This document shows, piece after piece, positions 9,796 through 19,166 of a DNA stretch of 64,000 bases. The DNA lies in assembly GCA_040285745.1 (NCBI GenBank), contig JAUFOR010000002.1:124001-188000 (forward strand), given 5' to 3'. Source of the DNA: Barthelona sp. PCE (taxonomy: Eukaryota > Metamonada: BaSk clade). Under the pieces are notes generated by a model, which saw nothing but the letters and a program-made list of their open reading frames with translations, searched no databases and was not told where the DNA came from. Made by a program: the position numbers and the translations under genes. Position 1 is the first letter of the stretch; every line of letters starts with the position of its first letter.

Positions 9796-10078
9796 AACTA
9801 CCCAGTTAACTTTGAGAAGAGGAATAAAATTCAATACAGTCACGCCACATAATCTCTTTCGCTTCTTCTGCAAGCCACATGAAAACTGCAAATATCCCAG
9901 GCTACCAATGCAAATTAGCTAAAAACAGTCGGAAAATTCAGATCAGGGGTTTATTCTGGGAAGAAGCATCCTTAAAACACATATTCCTCCTTTGAGAACC
10001 AATTACGGTTAATATATATCCCAAAGAAAGGCAGGAATATTGTGTATTTAAGCTAGAACGTTGCTTTTGTATTTTTTA

Positions 10079-10090
10079 CCCTTTCATTAA
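10079..10090 (+). promoter_or_regulatory. Initiator-like element of the LRR gene
   Basis: ACCCTTTCATTAA lies 10 bp upstream of the ATG at 10100. It is one instance of the recurring pyrimidine-rich CCCTTTTCA motif found close to many starts in this window. Confidence 0.4.
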
Positions 10091-10099
10091 ACTAAAACC

Positions 10100-12086
10100 A
10101 TGGGTTGCAATTCTAGTTCTGCTGTTCCTGTTGAAGGTATGTCGACTCATCGAAAATTTTTAACGCAACTCACACCAAGAGAACATTGAAGAAAACGTTG
10201 AGGAAAAACCAATCGAGAAACCAACCGAAAAGCCCATTGAGCAGCGCCCTGCGCCCCCTGTACTTAAGACTGAGGAGCCTAAGGAGCCTACTCCCGTCCA
10301 GCCTGTTGAACCCACTCCCGTCCAGCCTAATCCTAAGGAAGAAGAGGAAGAGAGTGATTTCGAGTTCGATGACCACATTGATGACTCTGATGAAGAGGAA
10401 AGCGATGGTGAAGAAGATTTCCAAACCATTAACGCAGTTATTGATATCGATGATGCTGCTGTTGCCAATTTCCTTGATGATGACAATCCGGAAACCCAAA
10501 AGAAACTTATCAACGCAATCCGTAAGGAAGGAGTTGAGGAGATTGTCTTCAAGGGTGGCATGAATAGAGAAATTTTTGCGTTCCTCAAGGCCGCCAGTTA
10601 CGCTCTAACTGATGCCCAGAAGACCAAGTCCCTTTCTGTATCATTCGTTGCATCCAGCGAGGATGGTATGGAGCTTGAGAACGAACTTATCCCTATCCTT
10701 GCTCACGCCATTCGTGGCAACACATCACTTGAGAAGGTTTTCATTTCCGCCAACCGCCCCGAGATCCTTGTTCCTCTGCTTGAAGCTATTGCAGAGAACA
10801 CCTCTATCACAACACTTTCCCTTTGGCTCAGTACCATCTATAACCGTGTATTCGAAGCTCTGGTCAACGCCTTCAAGGTCAACAACCGCATTCACAAGCT
10901 CATTGTACGCGGTACTCGTATCCGTCGTTCTGGCTATCCCATTCTTTTCGAAGGCCTCGCTGAGATCGAGTCTTTGCAATCTCTTTCTATTAAGAGCTTC
11001 CCCGTAACCAAGACCTTCTGTGCCAACCTCCTCAAATACATGGAAACTGTCAAGGGACTCGGCCGTATCTCCTTCCGCCTCAAGACCGAAGAAAACTCCC
11101 GCGAGTTCATTGCCGCTCTCACCAGTGGTATCGCTAAGGCTGACTCCATTCGCGCACTCTCTCTCAATTCTATCGACTTTAACGAAGACCAGTGGGATAC
11201 TCTTTTCAGACTCCTCCCCAAGACAAACATTAACGACCTTGAGCTTGATGAGTGTGAAGTCCCCGCCTCCACATCATCCCGCTTCGCACGTGCACTCAGC
11301 AAGATGCGTCTTACCCGTCTCTTCTTACCCACCAACGGTTTTGACGGTTTGGCTTTCGACTCACTTATCAACAACTATACCCACCACGGTTTCCCTATTC
11401 GTGAGTTGGTTCTTGATAACAACGATAATCTTCAAGAAAACGTTATTGTAGAGCTCATCAAGAAGCTTAGCGGTTCCCCCACCCTTAAGATTCTTTCCCT
11501 TCAGGGTTCTTTCGGTGATGCTGTAGCGCTCGCTGTTGCTGATTTGATGGAAGAATGCCTCATTGAGGACGTATCTCTTGCTGGTTGTGATCTCTCTGAG
11601 GAAACCTTGTCTGCTTTGTTCGAAGCTGCATCCAAATCTGGCACCCTTCACAAGCTTGACCTCGCAGATACAGGCATGTCAGATTCTTCATGCGGAACAC
11701 TCGCCCAAACCCTCTCACAACTCGAGATTGACCACATTGATCTGAGCCACAACAACATCTATGATGATGGTCTTGAAGCTCTGGGCAAGGCATTCTCCGA
11801 AATGGAAGGCAAGACCTGCTCCCTCCGTGTACTTGAACTTGATCACAACAACTTCGGTAACAACGGTGCTACTGCCCTTTCTGAGGGTCTCCGCACACCC
11901 AATTGTCACAAACTGCAACGCATTACACTTAACGATGCAAACTACGATGCTGAAGGTCTAGGTGCTCTTATTGATATTCTACGTGGTTCAGCCACCATAG
12001 AACGCCTTGAAGTTGACGAGAAGGCCGCTGGTGAGATGAAGGATGATATCTTTGTTGAGTTTGGTACCAAGGTTGAGTTCTTGTAA
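10100..12086 (+). CDS. N-myristoylatable LRR protein (RI/RanGAP-type repeats), one intron
   Basis: Exon 1 is 10100-10136 and exon 2 is 10180-12086, spliced in phase 1 to give 647 residues. The protein starts MGCNSSS. Gly2, Cys3 and Ser6 form a classic N-myristoylation site with a palmitoylatable cysteine, so it is probably membrane-anchored. An acidic Pro/Glu/Lys-rich linker follows, with a duplicated TPVQP unit. From about residue 130 to the end it is built of ribonuclease-inhibitor-type leucine-rich repeats, with blocks such as LEKVFISANR, LRVLELDHNNFGNNGATALSEGL and IDHIDLSHNNIYDDGLEALG. These resemble RanGAP, tropomodulin and NLR repeats and mediate protein binding. No catalytic domain is seen. 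The partner is unknown. Confidence 0.85.
10137..10179 (+). other. 43-bp spliceosomal intron
   Basis: It begins GTATGT and ends AACTCACACCAAG, with a TTTTTAAC branch-like run 19 bp before the 3' end. Removing it converts GAA-G plus AG-AAC into an uninterrupted frame, while reading through hits a stop at once. The short length and close branch/3' splice region resemble introns of parabasalids and Giardia. Confidence 0.8.
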
Positions 12087-12104
12087 AAAAAAATTTTTTC
12101 TTTA

Positions 12105-14138
12105 TTATTTTCTAACAACTGGTCTGAACATTAAGATCTTACACACCCTCTTATCATGAGGATTCTCAATACAATAAACATTATCCTTTAACACGAAAAT
12201 AGCACTGTTCTGTTTCGCGTGCTGTGTTGTTGATTCATCACTTCCGCTATTCTTGATATAAAACAGTGCCTCTCCGTACATAACGAATGCGACTATATCG
12301 CTTGCAGTGCGCAGAGCCTTGGTTCTCTCATCAACCCCAAGCTTCAACACTCGTACATCGAATGAGCCCTGTTGGAACACGTCAGCTGTGCTTCCGCCTG
12401 TCTTTGGTGTGGGGACGAACTGAAGCTCCTTTGTTGGACAGATGTTCTCCACATCATCCCAGATACCCTGGCTTTGGTCGTACATTGTGGCTATCTTTGG
12501 AGTCTTTGCTATTTTCTTCCTCTGCTTCTTCTTCTCGGCCTCCAGCTCTTCCTCCACAAACTCCTCAAAACGGTCATTGAATGTTGGATTCTCGTTGGCT
12601 TGTTCCTTGCGCATCTCCCTGAAGTGTCTCGCTCGGTCGCGCAATCCACCGTGCCTGTTCAGCTTCTCCCTAATATATTCGATCTCTAGGTCGCTCTCGT
12701 TGCCCTCAAACTTATAATCCTTATCATTTGGATCATCACTAAAAAACTCCTCATCAACATCATGCTGCTCGTAGTCCAGTGCATTAAAATTGAATCGATC
12801 CATGAACTCGTCTTCGAGCCCTGGCTCCGTCTGTTCGTTATCTTCCTCAGAAATAAGATCATCGTCATCAAAATCATCAAGAAAATCATCATTATACCGT
12901 GGTGTGCTTTTTTTACGGCGCTTCACCTTCTGCGCTGATTCCACGTAGCGTTTTTCCCTACCCGGCCTCCTTGTTGGCCGAACAAGCTCAACTGTGTCTT
13001 CAATATCAGTTTCAGTTTGCTCATCGTCACTCTCAACTGGTTCTACTTCTTCCTCTATCTCGCTCTCGTACTCCAGCACTGACCTCTCTTCCTCCACGGC
13101 ATGCACAGTTGGTGTATCCTCCGGTATCAAAGGAACTGTGCTCTCCATATCATCAGGGAGATCCGGTAACGCATCAACGAACGAAGTGACGGGCTCCTCG
13201 TGCACGTTATCAATGAAAGATGTCCCCAACATGGGTGAATTGTCCGCTGCTGCTATGTCTGTTGACAAATTCCGCACCGTACTGTTCAATATTGATTTCG
13301 TGATGTTCTTCTTGTCCTGGTCCACCCTTGAGAAGGGAGACTGCTCCTCTGTGATGGTGACATGCCTGGCAGGGATGTTTGATGTCACCGGGCCGGCATC
13401 CTTATGCTCTTCTATGGCACTGATTGGGGGCATTCCGCTTTCGTCCAGTATTGATGAAAATGGTTGCGTGATGCTAACCGATGGCAGTTCCTCAAACAGC
13501 AACGGGCGCTGCTTTATGGATGTGTGCATAGGAAGATTAGGAAACGGCAGAACGATATTCTTCTTTTTTGATTTCACAGGCGATTGATTCTTTTTCATCG
13601 CAACATGAATTCTCTCGAGTATCTTTTCAGGTGCCTCAAACGGTAGCACCGACGAAACTGAGATATCTTCCTGTCTCTCATCCACCTCTTCCTCTTGCTC
13701 TACTTCTTCTGTTTCTACAATCCTCTCCACAATTCTAGGACGGACGGCCTCAATGGGGCTTGTCCGTAGGATGCTAGAGTCTACCTCACTTGTCATGAGT
13801 TCAAAATTGCTATTAGACAACGTGTCAGGCTGTGATTGTGAGACTGAGTCACTCATAAAAGATGTATGAAGCAGCTCCGACGTGTCCATGTTGGTGTTCA
13901 TGCTGAATGCAGGTGACTTTTGCACCAGTCCATCACTCTCTAATCGAGCCAAATCAGAATAAGTACGGTATTTTGGATATAATGCTGTTTGCGAAGATTC
14001 TGGGTTAAATCGTTTAACAAATGATGGGCGATTCTTTGCAAAATCCCTTCCAAACGTTGCCCAACGGTTCTTTGATGCACCTTGATTTTCCGCAACTTTT
14101 GTAACAGGAAACTTCGGGTTTCCATCAGGTTGTGACAT
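12105..14138 (-). CDS. CENP-C/Mif2-like kinetochore protein with C-terminal cupin
   Basis: A 677-residue protein. Its C-terminal ~100 residues form a cupin: FDVRVLKLGVDERTK, then ASDIVAFVMYGEALFYI, then NSAIFVLKDNVYCIENP. This is the arrangement of the CENP-C/Mif2 dimerisation domain that organises the inner kinetochore. The rest is disordered and highly acidic, with basic patches such as RPTRRPGREKRYVE that could be a diverged nucleosome-binding CENP-C motif. The strict RR-R-P--YW consensus is not met. The start at the ATG ending at 14138 is preferred because earlier codons in frame encode a hydrophobic stretch without ATG. It is divergent from the next gene across 82 bp. An unrelated nuclear cupin protein is the alternative. 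Confidence 0.6.
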   Translation of the reverse strand: MSQPDGNPKFPVTKVAENQGASKNRWATFGRDFAKNRPSFVKRFNPESSQTALYPKYRTYSDLARLESDGLVQKSPAFSMNTNMDTSELLHTSFMSDSVSQSQPDTLSNSNFELMTSEVDSSILRTSPIEAVRPRIVERIVETEEVEQEEEVDERQEDISVSSVLPFEAPEKILERIHVAMKKNQSPVKSKKKNIVLPFPNLPMHTSIKQRPLLFEELPSVSITQPFSSILDESGMPPISAIEEHKDAGPVTSNIPARHVTITEEQSPFSRVDQDKKNITKSILNSTVRNLSTDIAAADNSPMLGTSFIDNVHEEPVTSFVDALPDLPDDMESTVPLIPEDTPTVHAVEEERSVLEYESEIEEEVEPVESDDEQTETDIEDTVELVRPTRRPGREKRYVESAQKVKRRKKSTPRYNDDFLDDFDDDDLISEEDNEQTEPGLEDEFMDRFNFNALDYEQHDVDEEFFSDDPNDKDYKFEGNESDLEIEYIREKLNRHGGLRDRARHFREMRKEQANENPTFNDRFEEFVEEELEAEKKKQRKKIAKTPKIATMYDQSQGIWDDVENICPTKELQFVPTPKTGGSTADVFQQGSFDVRVLKLGVDERTKALRTASDIVAFVMYGEALFYIKNSGSDESTTQHAKQNSAIFVLKDNVYCIENPHDKRVCKILMFRPVVRK

Positions 14139-14220
14139 TCTAACGCGACTGGTAAACTCAGCCGATTGCTCAAAAACCAGAAAAAAGAGGAAATGAGTTG
14201 TAAAATGAATAACAACCCTT

Positions 14221-16719
14221 ATGCCAACTAGTGACGAAATTTTACAGCTAATTAGCAACTGGGAACAATCTGCAAACGTTCTTAAGGTGAAACTAGACCA
14301 GTATACCAAACCTTCTGAAAAACATGTTCATTTCGCTCCGCTGAATGACTTGCAGTTTCATGAACAGACGCGCAGGGCTGAAATGGGGCATATAATCAGT
14401 TCACCAGTTCAGAACGAGGTTTCCTACTCAGCAAACACAGTTGATAATACGCTCGACGAGATCGAAGCTTATATCAACAGGGCAACTTTACAAGGTGTAT
14501 CATCCCCTCATATCAAACATGAGGAAGTTGAGCCTGAACCCGCTGTTCAACCAGTCGTAGTTGAAGCTACTCCTGTAGCTCCTGTAGCTCCAATAACACG
14601 TCCCAAAACTCCTCCTCCTCCTGTGCCTGTGTCCCCTACCCTCCCACAAATGCCTAAAATAGAGTTTGTTAAGGTCAACAAACACAGCTTATTCATGGCT
14701 AAAAACGCCCTTGTTGTATGTTTCTTTGGTATGAACATCTATATAAAGAGCATTATATGCACGTGCACAGGTAGCACGGGGCTAAAACACGATTTCGTAT
14801 GGCGATTCAAGCCTGGACAGCAGGGAACCTCTCTTACACTGCCATTTGACACTGGTTATTCTTTAAAGCTGTCCATTGAGACGATACCCGGCATCGTCAC
14901 GTTTCTTGAAGAGGTGCATTACAACGATGATTTCTACCCCCCGAAGGAACCAAGGTTTTCTAGTTTCAGCGAGTTATTCCGAAATCGCAGCGTCGAGGGC
15001 CCACTTACACATGCATTGTGCTTTCACGGTACATATAAGGAATGTGGCAGTGCGTTAAAGATATATAAAGCAGTGCAGGACATCGGATTATTTTGGAAAA
15101 AGAGAAAAAAGTGTAAGCCAAAAGGTTTCAATTTACTTGATCGTATCGAGTCTTACATCGACGACGTACGCCCCCTGGACCTTTCTGAGAGCAAGGATGA
15201 GTTCCAAGGGTTACCGGAAAAAGAAGAGAAAATTGAGAATGTGGAAAATGTAGAGGATGTGGAGCATGATGAAGATTTTTCTGAGTATCCAATAAGTACG
15301 CATATTGTGCCTCAGCCAGCCCCTGAGGCCCCAGTGCCCGAGCCTGAATCAATTGTGCTACCAGTTGACGAACCTACACCTTTAGAATCAGTTTACAATG
15401 ATGAAATCGACTCGAGCCCAATGGAACTGTCGATAGACACAATGCCCGACTTTGACTCGTTCGACGCAGCACTCAACGAAGCTGAGAAGCTCGCCCCGGC
15501 GGAAGATAAAGAGGAGAAGAACCTGTATGTTTTTCTCCCCAACACCGCAAAGAGATCGATGGAGAATCTCCCCATAACGCAAACCGGATTTAGCATCAAA
15601 TTTTCAGACGTTAAGATTGACCAGAGCATGTGCGTTTCCAACTCCGACCTGTTCTCCTATTATTGGAGCACGGGCTTCTACTCCGACGATGATACCCCAT
15701 TCGATGAGCGCATGGACATGTACCACAGCCCGGTGTTTGCGCAGAACGGAACGGGATTCCAATGGGAGATGTCGTTGCCAATGACTGTATCAAAATTCTT
15801 CCTGTATAGGAAGCCGGTAAACCTGTCACATAGTCTAATTGGTGTTCTCGACGTGGCAGCCTCTGTTGCTGAGCTGCAACACTGTGAGATGAGCGTTCTG
15901 TTTTCTGATGATGGGACTGCAGTTGACGCTGATGATATAATAGCAACCTGCAATATAGCAATTGAGCCTCTTTACAACGACGCAATGGTCTATGACGAGC
16001 CTGTCGAGCACCCTCTTGAGCTTCATAATGAGCACAGTGTTTTCTCAATCCACCAGAACTTAATCGACGTAGACAGCATTTTCTCTAACAGTCCCAATCC
16101 ATCTATTGCAACCGCGACTCCCACAAAGCCCGCGACTCCTATTGCTGAGGCGGAAGACAGCGACATTGACATCAGCAGCATAGATTTCCAGCATATGGAC
16201 TCGTTGCCGATCGAATCGCCTGATCTACCATCTTTCATGGAAGACCCGCCGACGCCGCCACTGAAGGTTGTCGAAAATGTACTATTTGAGTCGGAGGACG
16301 AGGTTGAGTTCGATCTAAAGGCTAGTGTTAGCGATTTGAAACGTGCTCTGGCTGAGCTTGATCTAATGACGGACCGGTGTAACAGGAGACTTGATACGGG
16401 AAGTTGGGACGATGGAAAGAGCGATAACGAGCAGCCAATGGAGCACAGCTCGGAAAAGAACGTCAAAATCAATAGCAACCCATTACCTAGTTTTGAAGCA
16501 CCCAGTTTTAGGAGTATAGATGATGATATCTCCAAACTACGCGTTAAGCTTGCGGACACCGTCATCACTCCGCCCAGGCAGGATGAGAAATCAATCATCA
16601 ATGCCAAGGAGAAGTTGCATTTCAGTGAGCAAGAAGACGAATTTTTTGCTTTTGAAGACGATGTTCGCTTTTTGGACAAGAAGATTGAGGAGTTCAGACG
16701 ACTGGCGTTCCTTGACTAG
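14221..16719 (+). CDS. Large acidic protein with two C2-like beta domains, function unknown
   Basis: An 832-residue protein I do not recognise. Most of it is disordered and acidic or Pro-rich (PVAPVAP, PKTPPPPVPV). Two globular blocks stand out at about residues 150-290 and 450-590. Both are rich in beta strands and resemble each other in plan (YVFLPNTAKRS... / LVVCFFGMNIYIKS...), suggesting a repeated C2- or jelly-roll-like domain. The C-terminus has predicted helices (LRVKLADTVI; FLDKKIEEFRRLAF). It shares an 82-bp divergent promoter with the CENP-C-like gene, which could reflect co-expression. No functional call is justified. Confidence 0.75.
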   Translation: MPTSDEILQLISNWEQSANVLKVKLDQYTKPSEKHVHFAPLNDLQFHEQTRRAEMGHIISSPVQNEVSYSANTVDNTLDEIEAYINRATLQGVSSPHIKHEEVEPEPAVQPVVVEATPVAPVAPITRPKTPPPPVPVSPTLPQMPKIEFVKVNKHSLFMAKNALVVCFFGMNIYIKSIICTCTGSTGLKHDFVWRFKPGQQGTSLTLPFDTGYSLKLSIETIPGIVTFLEEVHYNDDFYPPKEPRFSSFSELFRNRSVEGPLTHALCFHGTYKECGSALKIYKAVQDIGLFWKKRKKCKPKGFNLLDRIESYIDDVRPLDLSESKDEFQGLPEKEEKIENVENVEDVEHDEDFSEYPISTHIVPQPAPEAPVPEPESIVLPVDEPTPLESVYNDEIDSSPMELSIDTMPDFDSFDAALNEAEKLAPAEDKEEKNLYVFLPNTAKRSMENLPITQTGFSIKFSDVKIDQSMCVSNSDLFSYYWSTGFYSDDDTPFDERMDMYHSPVFAQNGTGFQWEMSLPMTVSKFFLYRKPVNLSHSLIGVLDVAASVAELQHCEMSVLFSDDGTAVDADDIIATCNIAIEPLYNDAMVYDEPVEHPLELHNEHSVFSIHQNLIDVDSIFSNSPNPSIATATPTKPATPIAEAEDSDIDISSIDFQHMDSLPIESPDLPSFMEDPPTPPLKVVENVLFESEDEVEFDLKASVSDLKRALAELDLMTDRCNRRLDTGSWDDGKSDNEQPMEHSSEKNVKINSNPLPSFEAPSFRSIDDDISKLRVKLADTVITPPRQDEKSIINAKEKLHFSEQEDEFFAFEDDVRFLDKKIEEFRRLAFLD

Positions 16720-16785
16720 GCATTTATATTGCTCAGTTCATCATTAATCGTGTGTGCGTTGTAAATTGTTGTTTCAATTCTTTAT

Positions 16786-16799
16786 CCCTTTTCATCATT
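16786..16799 (+). promoter_or_regulatory. Initiator-like element CCCTTTTCATCATT
   Basis: The clearest copy of the recurrent motif lies 11 bp upstream of the ATG at 16811. It also argues that translation starts at 16811 and not at in-frame codons upstream. Confidence 0.45.
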
Positions 16800-16810
16800 T
16801 TCTTTTAAAT

Positions 16811-18094
16811 ATGCGCCGCGCTCCACGAATGCAGCCCAATGAGGTGAAGCTTTCTTCAACACAGACCATTCAATCGATTGTATCTAATCCACACATAACG
16901 AAACTCGATCTGGGTCCACATGCACTCGAAGATGTGCGTGATATTGCGTCGCTTTGCTACCTACCACACCTAACAGAGCTAGATTTTGTTGCAGGAACGG
17001 AGTTTGTAGAAAAGTACATTATATTCATGTTTCCGACAATTAAAGTTATAAACGGGCGTGAAATCGACGACGAAGAGCGAACTTTTATTAGGATAAACAT
17101 ACACCGTTTCCACGTCAAGTACCCACTCAGTTTTCACAGTCTTTGCAAGTATCTGGCTTCAGCTGATCGGTCAGTGGACTCATCTCGCATCTCCAGCACG
17201 CTGTCTGAACAGCTGACACGTGTTAAGAATCCAAAATTCCTTGTTCGAACATCTGTATCATCACCCAAGTTTGAGCAAAAAATCCCTGTTATCCCGTATC
17301 AGGATACAAATATCAACAGAGACCTTGAGCGGGACCTCCTCCTCGAGGACCTGGAGGGACCGAACCGTAAACCGTCGCGTATGGCTCCGAAGATTGAAAA
17401 GCCTACGCCGAAGACGGTTATTCCCGAGATAAAGATCGTTAACGAGCGCCCCAAAGAGTACTTCTACCCCAAGCGCACGGATAGCGAATTAGAGGAGAAG
17501 AGACGTGCAGCTGTTTACACAAACGATGGCTCAGTTACCGTTTACTATCCAACGGGGGAGACAGCAATCACAGTAAGCCGCCTAGATGGCCTCTATTCCC
17601 TTGTGTTTGCGTACTCTCCAAGAGGAGACGTGCTTATTGCTCTCAACGATGAGGGTTACGGGCAAGTTCTCGACCACAATGGTAAACTGCTGTTGACGGT
17701 GTCTGAGGAAACTGTCATGGCGTGCACATCCGTGCTCCCCTCTTCGCTGATCAGCGAAGAGGAACGCCTTGACAAGACGGAGATAATCACCGGTGGCCTA
17801 CTCAAGTTGAGAGTTTCTCCTGATATTTTGCTCGAGTTCGACGTTGAGACGCGTAGAGCCGCAATTGTTTACGACAGACATATCCGCCTCCTGCTTAAAA
17901 ACACAGAGAGTCTGAACCCGGACCAGTACCTGGTGTCACCAGACATCAGCAGGATACAGACCACTCCAAAGGCGAAGCATAGCCGTAAGATCGTGACTCA
18001 GGAGATGAAGGAGTTACGGACGATGCAATCACGACTCAGCACGCTCCTCACAAAAATTGAAAACGAAACCAATGTCTTTGCGTCAAAGCTATGA
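16811..18094 (+). CDS. LRR plus FAM194-like domain protein, likely axonemal
   Basis: A 427-residue protein. Residues ~25-105 are a short leucine-rich repeat unit with an LRR cap (ITKLDLG, LTELDFVAG, FPTIKVINGREIDDEER), as in LRR proteins of axonemes. After a basic linker, residues ~235-370 show the FAM194/ERICH6 pattern: NDGSVTVYYPTGETAITVSR, VLIALNDEGYGQVLDHNGK and a closing ILLEFDVETRRAAIVYD. Both modules are common in flagellar proteins, so that location is inferred. The start is the ATG at 16811, following the initiator motif. The last codons read SKL-stop, but this is probably not a peroxisomal signal. The 3' end overlaps the opposite-strand METTL14-like gene by 6 bp. Confidence 0.6.
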   Translation: MRRAPRMQPNEVKLSSTQTIQSIVSNPHITKLDLGPHALEDVRDIASLCYLPHLTELDFVAGTEFVEKYIIFMFPTIKVINGREIDDEERTFIRINIHRFHVKYPLSFHSLCKYLASADRSVDSSRISSTLSEQLTRVKNPKFLVRTSVSSPKFEQKIPVIPYQDTNINRDLERDLLLEDLEGPNRKPSRMAPKIEKPTPKTVIPEIKIVNERPKEYFYPKRTDSELEEKRRAAVYTNDGSVTVYYPTGETAITVSRLDGLYSLVFAYSPRGDVLIALNDEGYGQVLDHNGKLLLTVSEETVMACTSVLPSSLISEEERLDKTEIITGGLLKLRVSPDILLEFDVETRRAAIVYDRHIRLLLKNTESLNPDQYLVSPDISRIQTTPKAKHSRKIVTQEMKELRTMQSRLSTLLTKIENETNVFASKL

Positions 18095-19063
18095 TTTCTT
18101 CTGTTTCCTTCTTCCCCGTCGCTTCTTGTGCTTCTGTTTGGATTTGTATGTGTCTCTCAGACAGCTGGGTCTTGTTTTCTCAATATCTTCACTCGTTGCA
18201 TATCTTGGGTTTTGATTTTGAAGCAAAACAACAGTTTCCAGCATACTAACAGCCTCAACGTTATCCTTGTTGGTGATCTTGGGTGCTATTGTGATCCATC
18301 CTGGTCGAGCACGCGTTGGGATAAGTGATACAAAGAGACGGTGCTTACTAATAACGAAATTTTCAACAATGCTTTGCATACGAGGTATACGTTCGCTTTC
18401 ATTATCAACGTACACGTCAGAGTCCATGTTGCTGTGTATGAAATCACCATCATGTATCCTGTTGATGCGTCCGCGAATTCCAAGGTAGCAATCGAAATGA
18501 CCGTTTTTTATCAGAGAATCTGACTGATTCTGCTTATTTCTTGAAAGAAAACTGATCATCTCAACACGGCGCACACCAAATTTCCGAAATAAATTATGCA
18601 AATAGTTGTAATCATTGTGAAAAAAGTATAAAAAACTACGCTGGGCAAGTAACCCATCAAAATTGATATCAAAGAACCGTTTCTTTGTTGAATCGGGGAG
18701 ATTTTCGGTACCTGGGTCAACAAGAATTGCCTCAAACTTCACAGACCTAAAAACATCATGAAAAGGAAACATAAACACGTCATCAATCTCCCAATAACTT
18801 GCTGGATTCCCGTTTGCAGCAATTTCTTCTTCTTTAAGCAGTCTTAAATCACGCCTCTTTGGATAAAAGTCTGGATTAAGTGTAAGTAAAAAATTTGCTG
18901 GACTCACCCGAGGTTGTGTGTAATTAAAGTTAAGAATCGGTACTTTAAATCGCTCGTACGATATTGTTTCTTGTTTAAATGATGCAGAACAGGAGTGAGA
19001 TTCTTCATCTTCACAAGTTGTTGAAAGACCATATTTGTTTAAAAGTGCAGGATGAAAGCTCAT
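18089..19063 (-). CDS. METTL14: METTL14-like mRNA m6A methyltransferase subunit
   Basis: A 324-residue MT-A70 family member. The METTL14 hallmark is clear: GIRGRINRIHDGDFIHSNMD (residues 195-214) parallels [20 protein letters not shown] of METTL14, followed by a DSDV, IVENF and RPGW block (253-256). The catalytic DPPW of METTL3 is replaced here by DPGT (residues 116-119); METTL14 itself has EPPL there. It is therefore probably the non-catalytic RNA-binding partner of a METTL3 enzyme encoded elsewhere. The C-terminus ends in a Lys/Arg-rich tail, as METTL14 does with RGG. It is divergent from UTP6 across 103 bp. Confidence in the family is high. Confidence 0.85.
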   Translation of the reverse strand: MSFHPALLNKYGLSTTCEDEESHSCSASFKQETISYERFKVPILNFNYTQPRVSPANFLLTLNPDFYPKRRDLRLLKEEEIAANGNPASYWEIDDVFMFPFHDVFRSVKFEAILVDPGTENLPDSTKKRFFDINFDGLLAQRSFLYFFHNDYNYLHNLFRKFGVRRVEMISFLSRNKQNQSDSLIKNGHFDCYLGIRGRINRIHDGDFIHSNMDSDVYVDNESERIPRMQSIVENFVISKHRLFVSLIPTRARPGWITIAPKITNKDNVEAVSMLETVVLLQNQNPRYATSEDIEKTRPSCLRDTYKSKQKHKKRRGRRKQKKS

Positions 19064-19166
19064 ATAAAAATCATTTTAACAAGTGAGGACCACAACGAAA
19101 AGGATATATTGGAAAAAACACTTGTAGTCTTCATTATCCCTGTCTTAGTGACTTACCTGAGTTTAT

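Noticed and set aside
10186-10563. 125-codon frame near the start of the LRR gene
   Set aside because: It lies in a different frame from the spliced coding exon and is a Ser/Leu/Arg artefact.
18083-18094. C-terminal SKL (PTS1) on the LRR/FAM194 protein
   Set aside because: Three residues match by chance often, the protein looks axonemal, and the SKL end is set by the overlap with the opposite gene.
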